This document shows, one piece after another, positions 15,365 to 24,000 of a DNA stretch of 57,700 nucleotides. The position numbers were made by a program, and so were the translations under genes. The DNA is taken from contig JACKDR010000036.1 in NCBI GenBank assembly GCA_020633495.1, positions 1 through 57,700 of the forward strand, read 5' to 3'. The notes under the pieces were generated by a model that worked only from the letters and a program-made list of their open reading frames with translations, had not been told where the DNA came from and made no database searches. This DNA is from Kofleriaceae bacterium. Its GTDB lineage: Bacteria; Myxococcota_A; Polyangia; Haliangiales; Haliangiaceae. Position 1 is the first letter of the stretch. Every line of letters starts with the position of its first letter.

Positions 15365-17367
15365 GCCGACCCGGCGACCTCACGCTCGACCACGGTCCGG
15401 ATCTCCGACGGCGGCGGCCGGACGTCGAGCCCGTCGATCAGCGACCGCCACACCCAGTGGGACGACAGGACCGCGACCACCGCCATGTTGTCGGTATTCG
15501 AGAACTGCGAGTCGGCCCGACTCGTGCATTTCGCCCACAGCTTGGCGACCGCGCCGGGCTCGAAGACCCCGGCGGCCGCGGTCACCTCGGCGCTCATCAG
15601 GTCGTCGACCCACCCGGGCCGGTCGGTCCCGACGAACGCCAGCGCGTCGGGAGCGCGGTACGGCTGCTTGGGCCGGCGCCGGATCGCCTCGGGGACCAGG
15701 CGCTCGCCCAGCCGCTTGAGCACGTGCTTCTCGTCGAGGCCGCGCAGCTTGTAGCTGTCGGGGAGGCTGCCGGCGAGCGCCATGACGTCGCGATCGAGGA
15801 ACGGGAACCGGCCCTCGACCGAGTTGCCCATCAGCATGCGGTCACCCTGCGCCGACAGCAGGTACCCCGACATCAGGGTACGTATCTCCAGATACTGGTC
15901 CTGCGCCAGGTACGACCAGCCGACGAGCTCGGGCGGCAGCGTCGCCAGCAGCTCGGTCACCGCCTGGTCGGCGCCACGCGCCGCCCGCACCGGCGCCGCC
16001 AGCAGCCGCTTGATCGCCGCCGTGGTGTGCCAGCGCGTGTCGTGCCCGAAGCCGGGCTCGCGCCAGCGCTCGAGGCCGCGGCCGAAGAACGCCTGGGCCA
16101 TGCGGCGCTGGGTCACCGGCGACCGCGCCAGGTACGGGTACAGCTTGTCGAGCAGGCGCGGCCGCAGCTGCGAGCCGGGCGCGCGGGCCCAGAACCGGCG
16201 GACCGCGGCCTCGCGGAACAGATCGTAGCCGGCGAACATCTCGTCGGCGCCCTCGCCGGTGAGCACGACCTTGATGCCGTGGTCGTGGACCAGCCGCGAC
16301 AGCAGGTACATCGGCGCCGGCGCGGTGCGCAGGATCGGGCGCTCGGCCAGGCGGCAGGTCTCGGGGAACGCCCGCGCGATGTCGGCGCGCGACACGACGA
16401 TCTCGTGGTGACGGGTGCCCAGGTGCGCGCTCATCGCGCGCTGGAACTCGCCCTCGTCGTACTCGGCGTCCTCGAAGCGCAGGCTGAAGGTCTGGAAGCC
16501 GGGGCCCTTGGCGGCCAGGCTGTGCGCCGCGATGATCGAGCTGTCGAGGCCGCCCGACAGGTAGCTGCCGACGTCGACGTCGGCGCGCAGCATCCGCAGC
16601 GCGGTGGCGCGCTCGAGCGCGTGCGCGACCGCCTCGGTGGCCTCGGCCAGCGAGCCGGTGAAGTCGCCCGGGTAGCTCGGCTGCCAGTACGCGTGATCGG
16701 CGACCGACCACGCCGCGGTGCCGACGCCGTCGTAGACGCGGACGTGGCCGGGCTCGACCTCGCGGACGCCCTCGAAGACGGTGCGCGGCGGCACGACCGT
16801 CCAGAACGTGAAGGTCTCGTCGAGGCCGGCGGCGTCGAAGCGGCGCGGCAGCTCCGGGACGCCGGCGAAGATCGCCTTGACCTCGCTGCCGAACGCGAGG
16901 CGACCGCCGGCCTCGGCGTAGTACAGCGGCCGGATGCCGACGCGGTCGCGCGACAGCACCAGGCGGCGGCGCGCCGGGTCCCACAGCGCGATCGCCCACT
17001 GGCCGTTGAAGCGATCGAACGCGGCCTCGCCCCACGCCTCCCAGGCGTGGACGATCACCTCGGTGTCGCTGCGGGTGTGGAAGACGTGGCCGCGCGCGAC
17101 CAGCTCCTCGCGCAGCTCGACGTAGTTGAAGATCTCGCCGTTGAAGGCGATCCACAGCGTGCCGTCGGCGTTGCACAGCGGCTGCTGGCCGGTCGCGAGG
17201 TCGATGATCGACAGCCGGGTGTGGGCCAGCCCGACCACGCGGTCGCGGTACAGGCCGGTCTCGTCGGGGCCGCGGTGGTGCAGCGCGCCGAGCATGCGGG
17301 TCAGCCCGGCGCGATCGGGCGCGGGGCCCCGCCCGGCGAGGTCGACGATGCCGGCGATGCCGCACAT
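15361..17367 (-). CDS. asnB: Asparagine synthase (glutamine-hydrolysing) family amidotransferase
   Basis: This 668-residue protein has the two classic parts. The N-terminal class II glutaminase starts MCGIAGIVD, so Cys2 becomes the nucleophile; HHRGPDETG, LAHTRLSIIDL and FNGEIFNY follow. The C-terminal synthetase has the pyrophosphate loop YLSGGLDSS near residue 270 and LTGEGADEMFAGYDLF. It is predicted to use Gln and ATP to amidate a carboxylate through an acyl-adenylate. The usual substrate is aspartate, but homologues in polysaccharide or lipid clusters modify other acids. Next to it, divergently, are carrier-protein, NAD-synthase-like and AMP-ligase genes, which makes a pathway-specific role plausible. 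The start is 10 nt after the upstream gene's stop, with an AGGAT that may act as Shine-Dalgarno or -10. Confidence 0.9.
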   Translation of the reverse strand: MCGIAGIVDLAGRGPAPDRAGLTRMLGALHHRGPDETGLYRDRVVGLAHTRLSIIDLATGQQPLCNADGTLWIAFNGEIFNYVELREELVARGHVFHTRSDTEVIVHAWEAWGEAAFDRFNGQWAIALWDPARRRLVLSRDRVGIRPLYYAEAGGRLAFGSEVKAIFAGVPELPRRFDAAGLDETFTFWTVVPPRTVFEGVREVEPGHVRVYDGVGTAAWSVADHAYWQPSYPGDFTGSLAEATEAVAHALERATALRMLRADVDVGSYLSGGLDSSIIAAHSLAAKGPGFQTFSLRFEDAEYDEGEFQRAMSAHLGTRHHEIVVSRADIARAFPETCRLAERPILRTAPAPMYLLSRLVHDHGIKVVLTGEGADEMFAGYDLFREAAVRRFWARAPGSQLRPRLLDKLYPYLARSPVTQRRMAQAFFGRGLERWREPGFGHDTRWHTTAAIKRLLAAPVRAARGADQAVTELLATLPPELVGWSYLAQDQYLEIRTLMSGYLLSAQGDRMLMGNSVEGRFPFLDRDVMALAGSLPDSYKLRGLDEKHVLKRLGERLVPEAIRRRPKQPYRAPDALAFVGTDRPGWVDDLMSAEVTAAAGVFEPGAVAKLWAKCTSRADSQFSNTDNMAVVAVLSSHWVWRSLIDGLDVRPPPSEIRTVVEREVAGSA

Positions 17368-17377
17368 GGCGCCGATC

Positions 17378-17887
17378 CTAGCGTGGCACCAGGTCGGGTG
17401 GCAGGTCGCGGGGGTCGTAAGGGCGGGGCCGGCTGCGCCAGGTCAACAGCGGGCCGGCGACCACCCAGATGGCGCCCAGGACCATCATCGCGCGGGTCTT
17501 GCCGGCGAGGAACGCCGGCGGGGTCAGCCAGCCGGCGTGGAGGATGGCCGCGAGCCCGACGACCAGCACGCCGATCGCGGCGGTGATCGCGACGACCGTC
17601 CACGAGCCCCGGACGTAGGTCACCGGGCCACCCAGCTCGATCAGGCGGGCGTGCAGCCGCTCGACCAGGCGGGCCCACGGGGCCCGGCTCGCGGCGTCGG
17701 CGGAGATCACCGTGCCCCGGGTACCGTCCCGCAGCTCGAGCTCGCACGCCCACATCTCGGCGAAGCGGGCGAGCCGGACCCGGGCGACGTCGGCGAGGGC
17801 GAGGCGGCGCTTGCCGAGGACGACCTCGGTGTCGTCGAGCTGGTAGACGATGGGCTGGCCGTGCACCTGGGTCTGGACGGTCTCCAT
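17378..17887 (-). CDS. Small membrane protein with soluble N-terminal domain
   Basis: In this 169-residue protein, residues 1-88 form a beta-rich cytoplasmic-looking domain (QPIVYQLDDTEVVLGKRRLA, WACELELRDGTRGTVISAD) reminiscent of PH/bPH-type modules. Two hydrophobic helices follow, WTVVAITAAIGVLVVGLAAIL and MMVLGAIWVVAGPLL, then a Pro/Arg tail. No known motif is recognised. It is the first gene of a likely operon with asnB (10-nt gap) and faces the ACP gene across a 96-bp divergent region. Being sandwiched inside the amidotransferase/ACP group suggests, but does not show, a role at the membrane in the same pathway. Confidence 0.7.
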   Translation of the reverse strand: METVQTQVHGQPIVYQLDDTEVVLGKRRLALADVARVRLARFAEMWACELELRDGTRGTVISADAASRAPWARLVERLHARLIELGGPVTYVRGSWTVVAITAAIGVLVVGLAAILHAGWLTPPAFLAGKTRAMMVLGAIWVVAGPLLTWRSRPRPYDPRDLPPDLVPR

Positions 17888-17983
17888 GGCGCCCGACGGT
17901 AGCCGCCGCGCTCCCGCGCGACAAGGTGGCGCCGTCGCCGCGCCTTGACCCCTCGCGGGGCCCGATGGTACCTCGGGATTCCC

Positions 17984-18247
17984 ATGGCCCTCATCCCCAC
18001 GGACGTCGAGCGCGACGTGACCGCGTTCATCGTCGAGAACTTCCTCTTCGGCAGCGCGGCGGACGCGCCGGCGCCGGCGACCTCGTTCATGGAGACCGGT
18101 CTGATCGACTCGACCGGCATCCTCGAGCTGGTGGCCTGGCTCGAGAGCACCTATGGCATCGCGGTCGCCGACGACCAGCTGGTGCCGGAGAACCTCGACT
18201 CGGTGGCCAACATCGCGGCGTTCGTGGTCCGCACCAAGGGAGGCTGA
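17984..18247 (+). CDS. Acyl carrier protein-like carrier domain
   Basis: This 87-residue acidic protein fits a stand-alone carrier. GLIDSTGILELVAWLE around residues 39-54 carries the D-S motif, with Ser43 as the phosphopantetheine site, and the following helices (VADDQLVPENLDSVANIAAFV) match the ACP fold. The DST form in place of DSL is common in carrier proteins that work with dedicated AMP ligases (D-alanyl or amino-acyl carriers) rather than fatty-acid synthase. ATG 17984 is taken over one at 17945 because the extra residues do not fit the fold. The stop overlaps the next gene's start region (TGAGATG), so translation with the NAD-synthase-like gene is coupled. Confidence 0.85.
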   Translation: MALIPTDVERDVTAFIVENFLFGSAADAPAPATSFMETGLIDSTGILELVAWLESTYGIAVADDQLVPENLDSVANIAAFVVRTKGG

Positions 18248-18248
18248 G

Positions 18249-19229
18249 ATGGCGATCGGCTATGACGTCCTGGATCTCGATCTCGAGGCCGAGGCCGAGC
18301 GGATCTGTCAGGCGATCCGCCGCGGCGTCAGCCACGACCTCAAGCGTCGTGGCGTGATCGTCGCGCTGTCGGGTGGCATCGACAGCTCGTGCGTGGCGGC
18401 GCTGTGCGCCCGCGCCCTCGGGCCCAAGCACGTGCACGGCCTGCACATGCCGGAGAAGGACTCGTCCGACGACACCCTCGGGCTGTCGCGCTCGGTGTCC
18501 GACACCTTCGGCTTCGACTCGACCGTCGAGATCATCACGCCGATCCTCGAGGGCCTGCGCTGCTACGAGCGCCGCGACGACGCCATCCGCATGGTGTTCC
18601 CGGAGTTCGGGCCGGGCTGGAAGTCGAAGATCGTCCTGCCGGGCCTGCTCGACGCCGGCAGCTACAACGTCTACTCGGTGGTCGTCCAGACCCCGGCGGG
18701 CGAGATCCTCAAGCAGCGGCTGCCGCCCAAGGCGTACCTGCAGATCGTCGCCGCCACCAACTTCAAGCAGCGCACCCGCAAGATGCTCGAGTACTACCAC
18801 GCCGATCGCCTGCACTTCGCGGTGACCGGCACGCCCAACCGGCTGGAGTACGATCAGGGCTTCTTCGTCAAGAACGGCGACGGCGCCGCCGACATCAAGC
18901 CGATCGCGCACCTCTACAAGAGCCAGGTCTACGCGATGGCGCGGCACCTCGGGGTCCCCGAGGCGATCTGCAACCGCGCGCCGACCACCGATACCTACTC
19001 GCTGGCGCAGGGCCAGGACGAGTTCTACTTCTCGCTGCCGTACCGGCCGATGGACCTGTGCCTGTGGGCCAAGAACCACGGCGTCGCCGCCGCCGAGGTC
19101 GCGGGCGCGCTGGAGCTCACCGCCGAGCAGGTCGAGCGCGTCTACCGCGACATCGATCAGAAGCGCGCGACCACCCGCTACATGCACCTGGCGCCGGTGC
19201 TGTGCGGCGAGGTCGACGAGATCCACTAG
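18249..19229 (+). CDS. NAD-synthase-like ATP pyrophosphatase (N-type)
   Basis: In this 326-residue protein the P-loop VIVALSGGIDSSCVAAL lies near residues 36-52, and the C-terminal half has the NadE hallmark FAVTGTPNRLEYDQGFF-x-K-x-GDGAADIKPI followed by YKSQVYAMARHLGVPE. Such enzymes adenylate a carboxylate and replace AMP with ammonia. It lacks the nitrilase-type glutaminase domain of glutamine-dependent NAD synthases and is longer than plain NadE (about 275 residues). The extra length is a central stretch (residues ~105-170). Its position one base after an ACP gene and 10 nt before an AMP ligase argues for amidation or ligation of a pathway intermediate rather than housekeeping NAD synthesis. 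That is an inference, since true NadE activity is not excluded. Confidence 0.8.
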   Translation: MAIGYDVLDLDLEAEAERICQAIRRGVSHDLKRRGVIVALSGGIDSSCVAALCARALGPKHVHGLHMPEKDSSDDTLGLSRSVSDTFGFDSTVEIITPILEGLRCYERRDDAIRMVFPEFGPGWKSKIVLPGLLDAGSYNVYSVVVQTPAGEILKQRLPPKAYLQIVAATNFKQRTRKMLEYYHADRLHFAVTGTPNRLEYDQGFFVKNGDGAADIKPIAHLYKSQVYAMARHLGVPEAICNRAPTTDTYSLAQGQDEFYFSLPYRPMDLCLWAKNHGVAAAEVAGALELTAEQVERVYRDIDQKRATTRYMHLAPVLCGEVDEIH

Positions 19230-19239
19230 CGGACCGGTC

Positions 19240-20826
19240 GTGACCGCGCTGGCGCCCGACATCCGGCTGGTCCACCAGCTGCTCGAGCACACCGCGCGGC
19301 GCGTCCCCGATCGCGAGGTCCTGGTCACCCACGAGCCGGGCGCGACCCGGCTGTGCTACGCGCGCCTGGCCGCGGCGGCGCACCGGTGCGCGCGCCAGCT
19401 GGTCGGGCTCGGCGTGACGCGCGGCGATCGGGTCGCGATCCTCGCCCACAACGGCGTCGAGTACGCGGCGGCGTACTACGGCGCGCTGGCCGCGGGCGCG
19501 GTCGCGGTGCCGCTCAACACCGCCGCCGATCCGGCGTCGCTGCTGCACTACCTGGGCGACTCCGGCGCTCGCGTGCTGGTGGTCGGGCCCCGGCTCGAGC
19601 GCCTGGTGGTGCAGGCGGCGCCGCGGCTGGGCGAGGTCGCGGTCGAGGCGATCGTGATGGCGGCCGGGCCGGCGATGGCGGCGCTGGGCAAGGCGGCGCC
19701 GCTGGGGCTGCGGCTGGTGGCGGCGGGCGACGCCGACGAGCTGCCGGCCGAGCCGCTCGACCTCGCGCTCGAGCCCGACGACGTCGCCTCGATCATCTAC
19801 ACCTCGGGCTCGACCGGGCGGCCGCGCGGCGCGACGCTGACCCACGGCAACCTGGTCGCCAACGTCCGGTCGATCTGCGCCTACCTCGAGCTCACCGAGG
19901 ACGATCGGGTGCTGGCGGTGCTGCCGTTCTACTACGTCTACGGCAAGAGCGTGCTGAACACCGCGGTCGCGGTCGGCGCCACGGTCGTGGTCGAGAACCG
20001 CTTCCAGTACCCCAACGTCGCGCTCGACACCCTCGAGCGCGAGCGCTGCACCGGCTTCGCCGGGGTGCCGTCGACGTTCGCGATCCTGGTCAACCGCTCC
20101 AACCTCGCCGAGCGCGCGCTGACCGACCTGCGCTGGGTGACCCAGGCCGGCGGCGGTATGAGCCCGGCGCTGACCCGGCGGCTGCTCGAGATCCTGCCCG
20201 GCAAGCGGGTGTTCGTGATGTACGGCGCGACCGAGGCGTCGGCGCGGCTGGCCTACGTGCCGCCCGACGAGCTGCCCGGCTGCGTCGGCGCGATCGGGCG
20301 GGCGATCCCCGACGTCGAGCTGACGGTGCGGCGCCCCGACGGCGCCGAGTGCGCGGTCGACGAGGCCGGCGAGCTGTACGCGCGCGGCCCCAACATCATG
20401 CGCGGCTACTGGAACGATCCCGAGGAGACGGCGCGGGCGCTGGGTCCGCACGGCTACCGCACCGGCGATCTGGCGCGGCGCGACGGCGACGGCCGGCTGT
20501 GGCTGGTCGGGCGCCTCAAGGACATGCTCAAGGTCGGCGGTCACCGGGTCGCGGCCCGCGAGATCGAGGACGCGATCCTCGAGCACGCGGACGTCCACGA
20601 GGCCGCCGTGATCGGCGTCGCGGACGAGTTGCTCGGCGACCGGCTGGTCGCGTTCGTGGTGCCGCGCACACCCGGCGCGGTCGACGCCGCCGGGCTGGGC
20701 CGGTTCCTCAAGGATCGCCTCCCCGCGTACAAGATCCCGTCGCGGATCGAGCTGCGGGCCGACCTGCCCAAGAACCCGTCGGGGAAGATCCTCAAGCAGG
20801 CGTTGCGGGCCGAGGTGACAGAGTAG
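19240..20826 (+). CDS. AMP-forming acyl-CoA/acyl-carrier ligase
   Basis: This 528-residue ANL-superfamily enzyme has all core motifs: IIYTSGSTGRPRGATLTH (phosphate loop), FVMYGATEAS (A5), GYRTGDLARRDGDG (A7), GRLKDMLKVGGHRVA (hinge) and PKNPSGKILK with the A10 lysine. It should adenylate a carboxylic acid and transfer it to a thiol, here probably the phosphopantetheine of the ACP encoded two genes upstream. It resembles ligases from exosortase/polysaccharide-associated clusters, recalled from general knowledge and not verified. The start is GTG 19240, 10 nt after the preceding stop. The downstream barrel gene begins 3 nt after its stop, so ACP, NAD-synthase-like protein, ligase and barrel look like one operon. 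Confidence 0.88.
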   Translation: MTALAPDIRLVHQLLEHTARRVPDREVLVTHEPGATRLCYARLAAAAHRCARQLVGLGVTRGDRVAILAHNGVEYAAAYYGALAAGAVAVPLNTAADPASLLHYLGDSGARVLVVGPRLERLVVQAAPRLGEVAVEAIVMAAGPAMAALGKAAPLGLRLVAAGDADELPAEPLDLALEPDDVASIIYTSGSTGRPRGATLTHGNLVANVRSICAYLELTEDDRVLAVLPFYYVYGKSVLNTAVAVGATVVVENRFQYPNVALDTLERERCTGFAGVPSTFAILVNRSNLAERALTDLRWVTQAGGGMSPALTRRLLEILPGKRVFVMYGATEASARLAYVPPDELPGCVGAIGRAIPDVELTVRRPDGAECAVDEAGELYARGPNIMRGYWNDPEETARALGPHGYRTGDLARRDGDGRLWLVGRLKDMLKVGGHRVAAREIEDAILEHADVHEAAVIGVADELLGDRLVAFVVPRTPGAVDAAGLGRFLKDRLPAYKIPSRIELRADLPKNPSGKILKQALRAEVTE

Positions 20827-20829
20827 AGT

Positions 20830-22215
20830 ATGCCGATGCGATCCAAGGCAGCCGCCGGGCTGGTCGGCGCGGTGGCGGTGGCGGTGGTGACCGCGGCGCC
20901 GACGCGGGCGCGGGCCGACAGCACCAGCCTGCACGTGCTCGGCGATCTCGAGACCGGCTGGACCGACAACATCTTCTCGGCGCCGTCGGACACCACGGTC
21001 GGCGCGCCGGCCCGCGAGGGTGACGCCTACGCCCAGCTGCGGCCCGGCCTGCTGTTCACGTGGGAGCGGCCGCGGATGATCCAGCAGCTCGAGGCCGCGA
21101 TCGAGGGCACCGGGTACGCGTCGCACACCGAGGCGTGGACGCTGTCGTACCACGGCGCGTGGCGGGCGTTCTTCCTGGTGTCGCCGCGCTCGGAGGCGAG
21201 CACGACCGCGACCGCGTCGGCGGGGACGCTCAACACGTTCACGACCACGACCACCGCCGACAACGGCCAGGTCGCGGTGCTGCCGTCGGCGACCAACGAC
21301 TTCACCTCGGTCGACGTCGCCGAGCACTTCAGCTACCAGGTGACGCGCCCGCTGCGGGTGACCCAGTCGCTCACGGGCCGGCTGTTCGACACCTCCGACG
21401 ACACGCTGATGACGTCGACCGCGGGTCGCGAGGTCGGCGGCAGCCTCGGGCTCGACCGGGCGTGGCGCTACGACGCCGTCGGGCTCAACGTCGCGACCTC
21501 GTACGTGAGCCTGTCGCGCGTCAACATGGGCGTCGCCGACGAGACCTCGACCGACCAGATGAACGCGCAGCTGACGCTGAGCTGGCGGCGCGATCTGAGC
21601 CGGCGCTGGACCAGCGTCGTCGACGGCGGCGTCACCAGCATCGTGCCGCTCGACGCCGCCGACGAGGTCGTCGTGCAGCCGACGGTGGGCGTCCAGCTGG
21701 GCTACTTCCCCAACTGGGGCAACGCCGGCCTGCAGCTGCGGCGCAGCGTGGCGCCCAACCTGTACATCGCGCAGAACACGATCACCGACCAGGCCGGGGT
21801 CAACGCGTGGCTGCCGCTGCCGTGGCTAGCCGACGATCCCAACCTGCCCAAGCTCAGCGCGCAGGGCACCGCCGGCTTCGCCCGGACCCGGCTGATCGAC
21901 GCGGTCACCGGCACCGCGGTCAGCAGCTTCGACGTCGCCACCGCCGACGCCGCCGTCAACTACCTGATGAACCCGTCGGCGGTGTTCACGCTGCGCTACC
22001 AGTTCATCGTCCAGAACGGCGACGAGACCGCGCTGACCCAGGTCTTCGACTACACGCGGCACAGCATCATCCTCAGCTTCCACGGTCGCTGGCCGTCGCG
22101 GCTGGCCGCCGAGATGCCGGTCCGCGCGACCCTGCGCGTCGATCGTTCGAACGTCACGTCCGTCGGCGACGAGGCCGCGGGCGGCGCGGCGACCGCGGGC
22201 CAGCGCGAGCGGTAG
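20830..22215 (+). CDS. Outer-membrane beta-barrel protein
   Basis: This 461-residue protein has a Sec signal peptide (basic start MPMRSK, hydrophobic core, cleavage near ARA-DS at about residue 29). The rest is alternating strands with aromatic girdles: GDLETGWTDNIFSAP, FSYQVTRPLRVTQSLTGRLF, TLRYQFIVQNGDE, and a C-terminal HSIILSFHGRWP. The opening phrase D-L-x-x-G-W-T-D-N-I-F is typical of barrels in polysaccharide/PEP-CTERM-associated systems, a resemblance I recall rather than can prove. The protein starts 3 nt after the ligase stop, so co-transcription is likely. It may be the export or surface part of whatever the ACP/ligase/amidotransferase set makes. A GCGGC-rich simple repeat follows at about 22232-22259. 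Confidence 0.75.
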   Translation: MPMRSKAAAGLVGAVAVAVVTAAPTRARADSTSLHVLGDLETGWTDNIFSAPSDTTVGAPAREGDAYAQLRPGLLFTWERPRMIQQLEAAIEGTGYASHTEAWTLSYHGAWRAFFLVSPRSEASTTATASAGTLNTFTTTTTADNGQVAVLPSATNDFTSVDVAEHFSYQVTRPLRVTQSLTGRLFDTSDDTLMTSTAGREVGGSLGLDRAWRYDAVGLNVATSYVSLSRVNMGVADETSTDQMNAQLTLSWRRDLSRRWTSVVDGGVTSIVPLDAADEVVVQPTVGVQLGYFPNWGNAGLQLRRSVAPNLYIAQNTITDQAGVNAWLPLPWLADDPNLPKLSAQGTAGFARTRLIDAVTGTAVSSFDVATADAAVNYLMNPSAVFTLRYQFIVQNGDETALTQVFDYTRHSIILSFHGRWPSRLAAEMPVRATLRVDRSNVTSVGDEAAGGAATAGQRER

Positions 22216-22282
22216 CGGCGCGGGCGGGTGCGCGCGGCGCGGCGCGGCGCGGCGCGGTGGCGCGGTGGCGTGACCGCGCGCT

Positions 22283-22456
22283 TCAGGCGTCCGGGAGGTG
22301 CGGGAGCACCAGGACGGCGAGCAGCAGCACGAACAGCATGATGCCGACGACGACGAGCATGGCGCGCTCGCCGGTGGAGGTGCGCGCGGGCGCCTCGTGC
22401 TCCTCGCGCGAGACGACGGTGATGGGGACGATCGAGCGACCGGGCGGTACGGGCAT
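22283..22456 (-). CDS. Small single-pass membrane protein (57 aa)
   Basis: The polar N-terminus (MPVPPGRSIVPITVVSREE) is followed by one strong transmembrane helix, MLVVVGIMLFVLLLAVLVL, and a short tail HLPDA. The frame is open further upstream, but those residues are Pro/Arg-rich frame noise, so the ATG at 22456 is preferred. No promoter or Shine-Dalgarno is obvious. It may be a real small membrane protein of unknown role, given the clean hydrophobic helix. It is convergent with the barrel gene. Confidence 0.5.
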   Translation of the reverse strand: MPVPPGRSIVPITVVSREEHEAPARTSTGERAMLVVVGIMLFVLLLAVLVLPHLPDA

Positions 22457-22636
22457 GGCGATGCGATGTCGGGAGTCGGGGCTGGCGTGGTGAGGCGGGT
22501 TGCCGCAGCGGCGTGGCGAGCCGGTGGGACGGGGGCGGCCGGGGCGCGGCGGCGGTGCGGCGCGTGCCGTGCGACATCCGACCGCGGCGGGGCGGGGCGG
22601 GGGCACGCGCCCGGATCGCGCGGCGGGGGCGGGCGG

Positions 22637-23296
22637 CTACAGCGTGCCGTCGAACGCCTCGACCAGCGCCGCGGCGGCCGCGTCGAACCCCGGGCGGGTC
22701 GCCCTGGCCTGGAACTCCTCGAAGCTGTCGGCGTGGACGACCTCGCCGTCGTAGATGTTGATCATCAGCATGTTGGTGCCGTCGTTCCACCACACGTCGA
22801 GGCCGTGGTCCGAGACCGTGGTCTCGCCGGTCTCGACGAAGCCGAGGCGGTAGACGGTGATGACCTCGCGCCCGCCGAGGTCGGCGCGGTCGATCTCGAA
22901 CACCGTGCGCGGATCGTGCGCGAGCGCCGACGACAGCACGCCCTCGAGGTCCTTGTTGGCCCTGAACGCGTCGACGTCGAGCGTCGGGCACAGGTCCGCC
23001 GGCACGCACTTGCCGACGTCGATCAAGCCCTTGACCTTGGCGCCGGCGACCTCGCCCCGGAAGGCGAGGGTGACCTTGTCGCGTCGCTTGCTCGTGGTCG
23101 AGAAGGTGAAGCCGGGGGCGGTGACCGCGGCGAGGGCGTCGACGTCGATGGCGCGGGGCGGCGCCGCCCGGGTGTGGCCGGCGCTGCCGGCGCCCTCCGC
23201 CTTGTCCTTGCAGCCGGTGACGGCGAGCGCCGCGGTGACGCCGAGCAGGGGGACCAGGCAGCGGGGGCGTCGCACGGCGCGATGGTACCGGCTCAC
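22637..23296 (-). CDS. Lipoprotein, downstream member of a tandem pair
   Basis: This 219-residue protein has a signal peptide with lipobox VTGC followed by a Lys/Glu/Gly linker. The mature domain starts IDVDALAAVTAPGFTFSTTS and contains KVKGLIDVGKCVPADLC and a closing FDAAAAALVEAFDGTL. It is clearly related to the gene just upstream: both share the order x-DALAAL-x-x-PGFT, then V-(K/R)-x-L-(I/V)-x-(I/V)-G-x-C, a D-P-(R/D)-x-x-F-E-(I/L)-D block and a W/Y-rich end. The GTG at 23296 overlaps the previous stop as GTGA, so translation is coupled. A GTG at 23275 is an alternative. No known family is recognised. Confidence 0.7.
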   Translation of the reverse strand: MSRYHRAVRRPRCLVPLLGVTAALAVTGCKDKAEGAGSAGHTRAAPPRAIDVDALAAVTAPGFTFSTTSKRRDKVTLAFRGEVAGAKVKGLIDVGKCVPADLCPTLDVDAFRANKDLEGVLSSALAHDPRTVFEIDRADLGGREVITVYRLGFVETGETTVSDHGLDVWWNDGTNMLMINIYDGEVVHADSFEEFQARATRPGFDAAAAALVEAFDGTL

Positions 23297-23994
23297 ATCG
23301 CCGCGGCGAAGCGGGCGGCGAGCCGCCGCGCCGGATCCTCGACGACGGCGCGGACCGCGCCGCGGCGGGCGTCGTCGACGCTGGCGGCGCGCCGGGTGTC
23401 GTCGTCGTCGACCCGGACCGTCAGCTCGACGGCGCCGTCGTTGCAGTAGATGCGGGCGGCGTGGCTGGCCTCGATGTCGTCGCCGTAGGCGACGGCGCCG
23501 AGCTCCCAGGTCGCGACGCAGGTCCGGCCGGCGACCTCGACGGCGTCGAGCTCGAAGCGGCTGTCGGGGTCGTCCTCGAGCGCACCGGGCATGAGCGCGC
23601 GCAGCTCGGGCAGCGCGGCCTGCCAGGCCGCGACGTCCATGGCGCGGCACTGCAGGCACGGCCCGATCGTGACCAGCGCGCGGACCGGCGTCTCGGTCGA
23701 GGTCAGCGCGACCACCAGCGAGGTGGCCGTCCGGTCGCGATGGACCACCGTGAACCCCGGCTCGTCGAGCGCCGCCAACGCGTCGAGGCGCGCCGCGTCG
23801 AGCGGGTGGAAGGGCGGGGGCGGCGGCGTCGCGGGCGCCGTCGCCGCTGCGCCTCGGTCCGTCGCGGCGGGCGGTCGTCGCCCGGCCACCGGATCCTCGC
23901 GGGGGCCGCCGCAGCCGCCCGCCTCGCCGGCGGTCGCCAGCGCGAGCGCCGCAGACGCGGCGAACGCGGCCGGGGAGCGCGGCGAGGCGTGCAC
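23293..23994 (-). CDS. Lipoprotein/secreted protein, upstream member of a tandem pair
   Basis: This 233-residue protein has an Ala-rich signal peptide ending near EAGGC (a weak lipobox), then a Pro-rich linker (TPPPPPFHPLD) and the domain shared with its neighbour (LDALAALDEPGFTVV, PVRALVTIGPCLQC). Extra cysteines (GPCLQC, RTCVATW, IYCNDG) could form disulfides, fitting an extracytoplasmic protein. The start is GTG 23994 because TACGCT ends 6 nt upstream and there is no better start. The gene is divergent from the DUF2214-cytochrome gene, and the two -10 boxes form mirror images. Function unknown. Confidence 0.65.
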   Translation of the reverse strand: MHASPRSPAAFAASAALALATAGEAGGCGGPREDPVAGRRPPAATDRGAAATAPATPPPPPFHPLDAARLDALAALDEPGFTVVHRDRTATSLVVALTSTETPVRALVTIGPCLQCRAMDVAAWQAALPELRALMPGALEDDPDSRFELDAVEVAGRTCVATWELGAVAYGDDIEASHAARIYCNDGAVELTVRVDDDDTRRAASVDDARRGAVRAVVEDPARRLAARFAAAM

Positions 23995-24000
23995 GCGACC

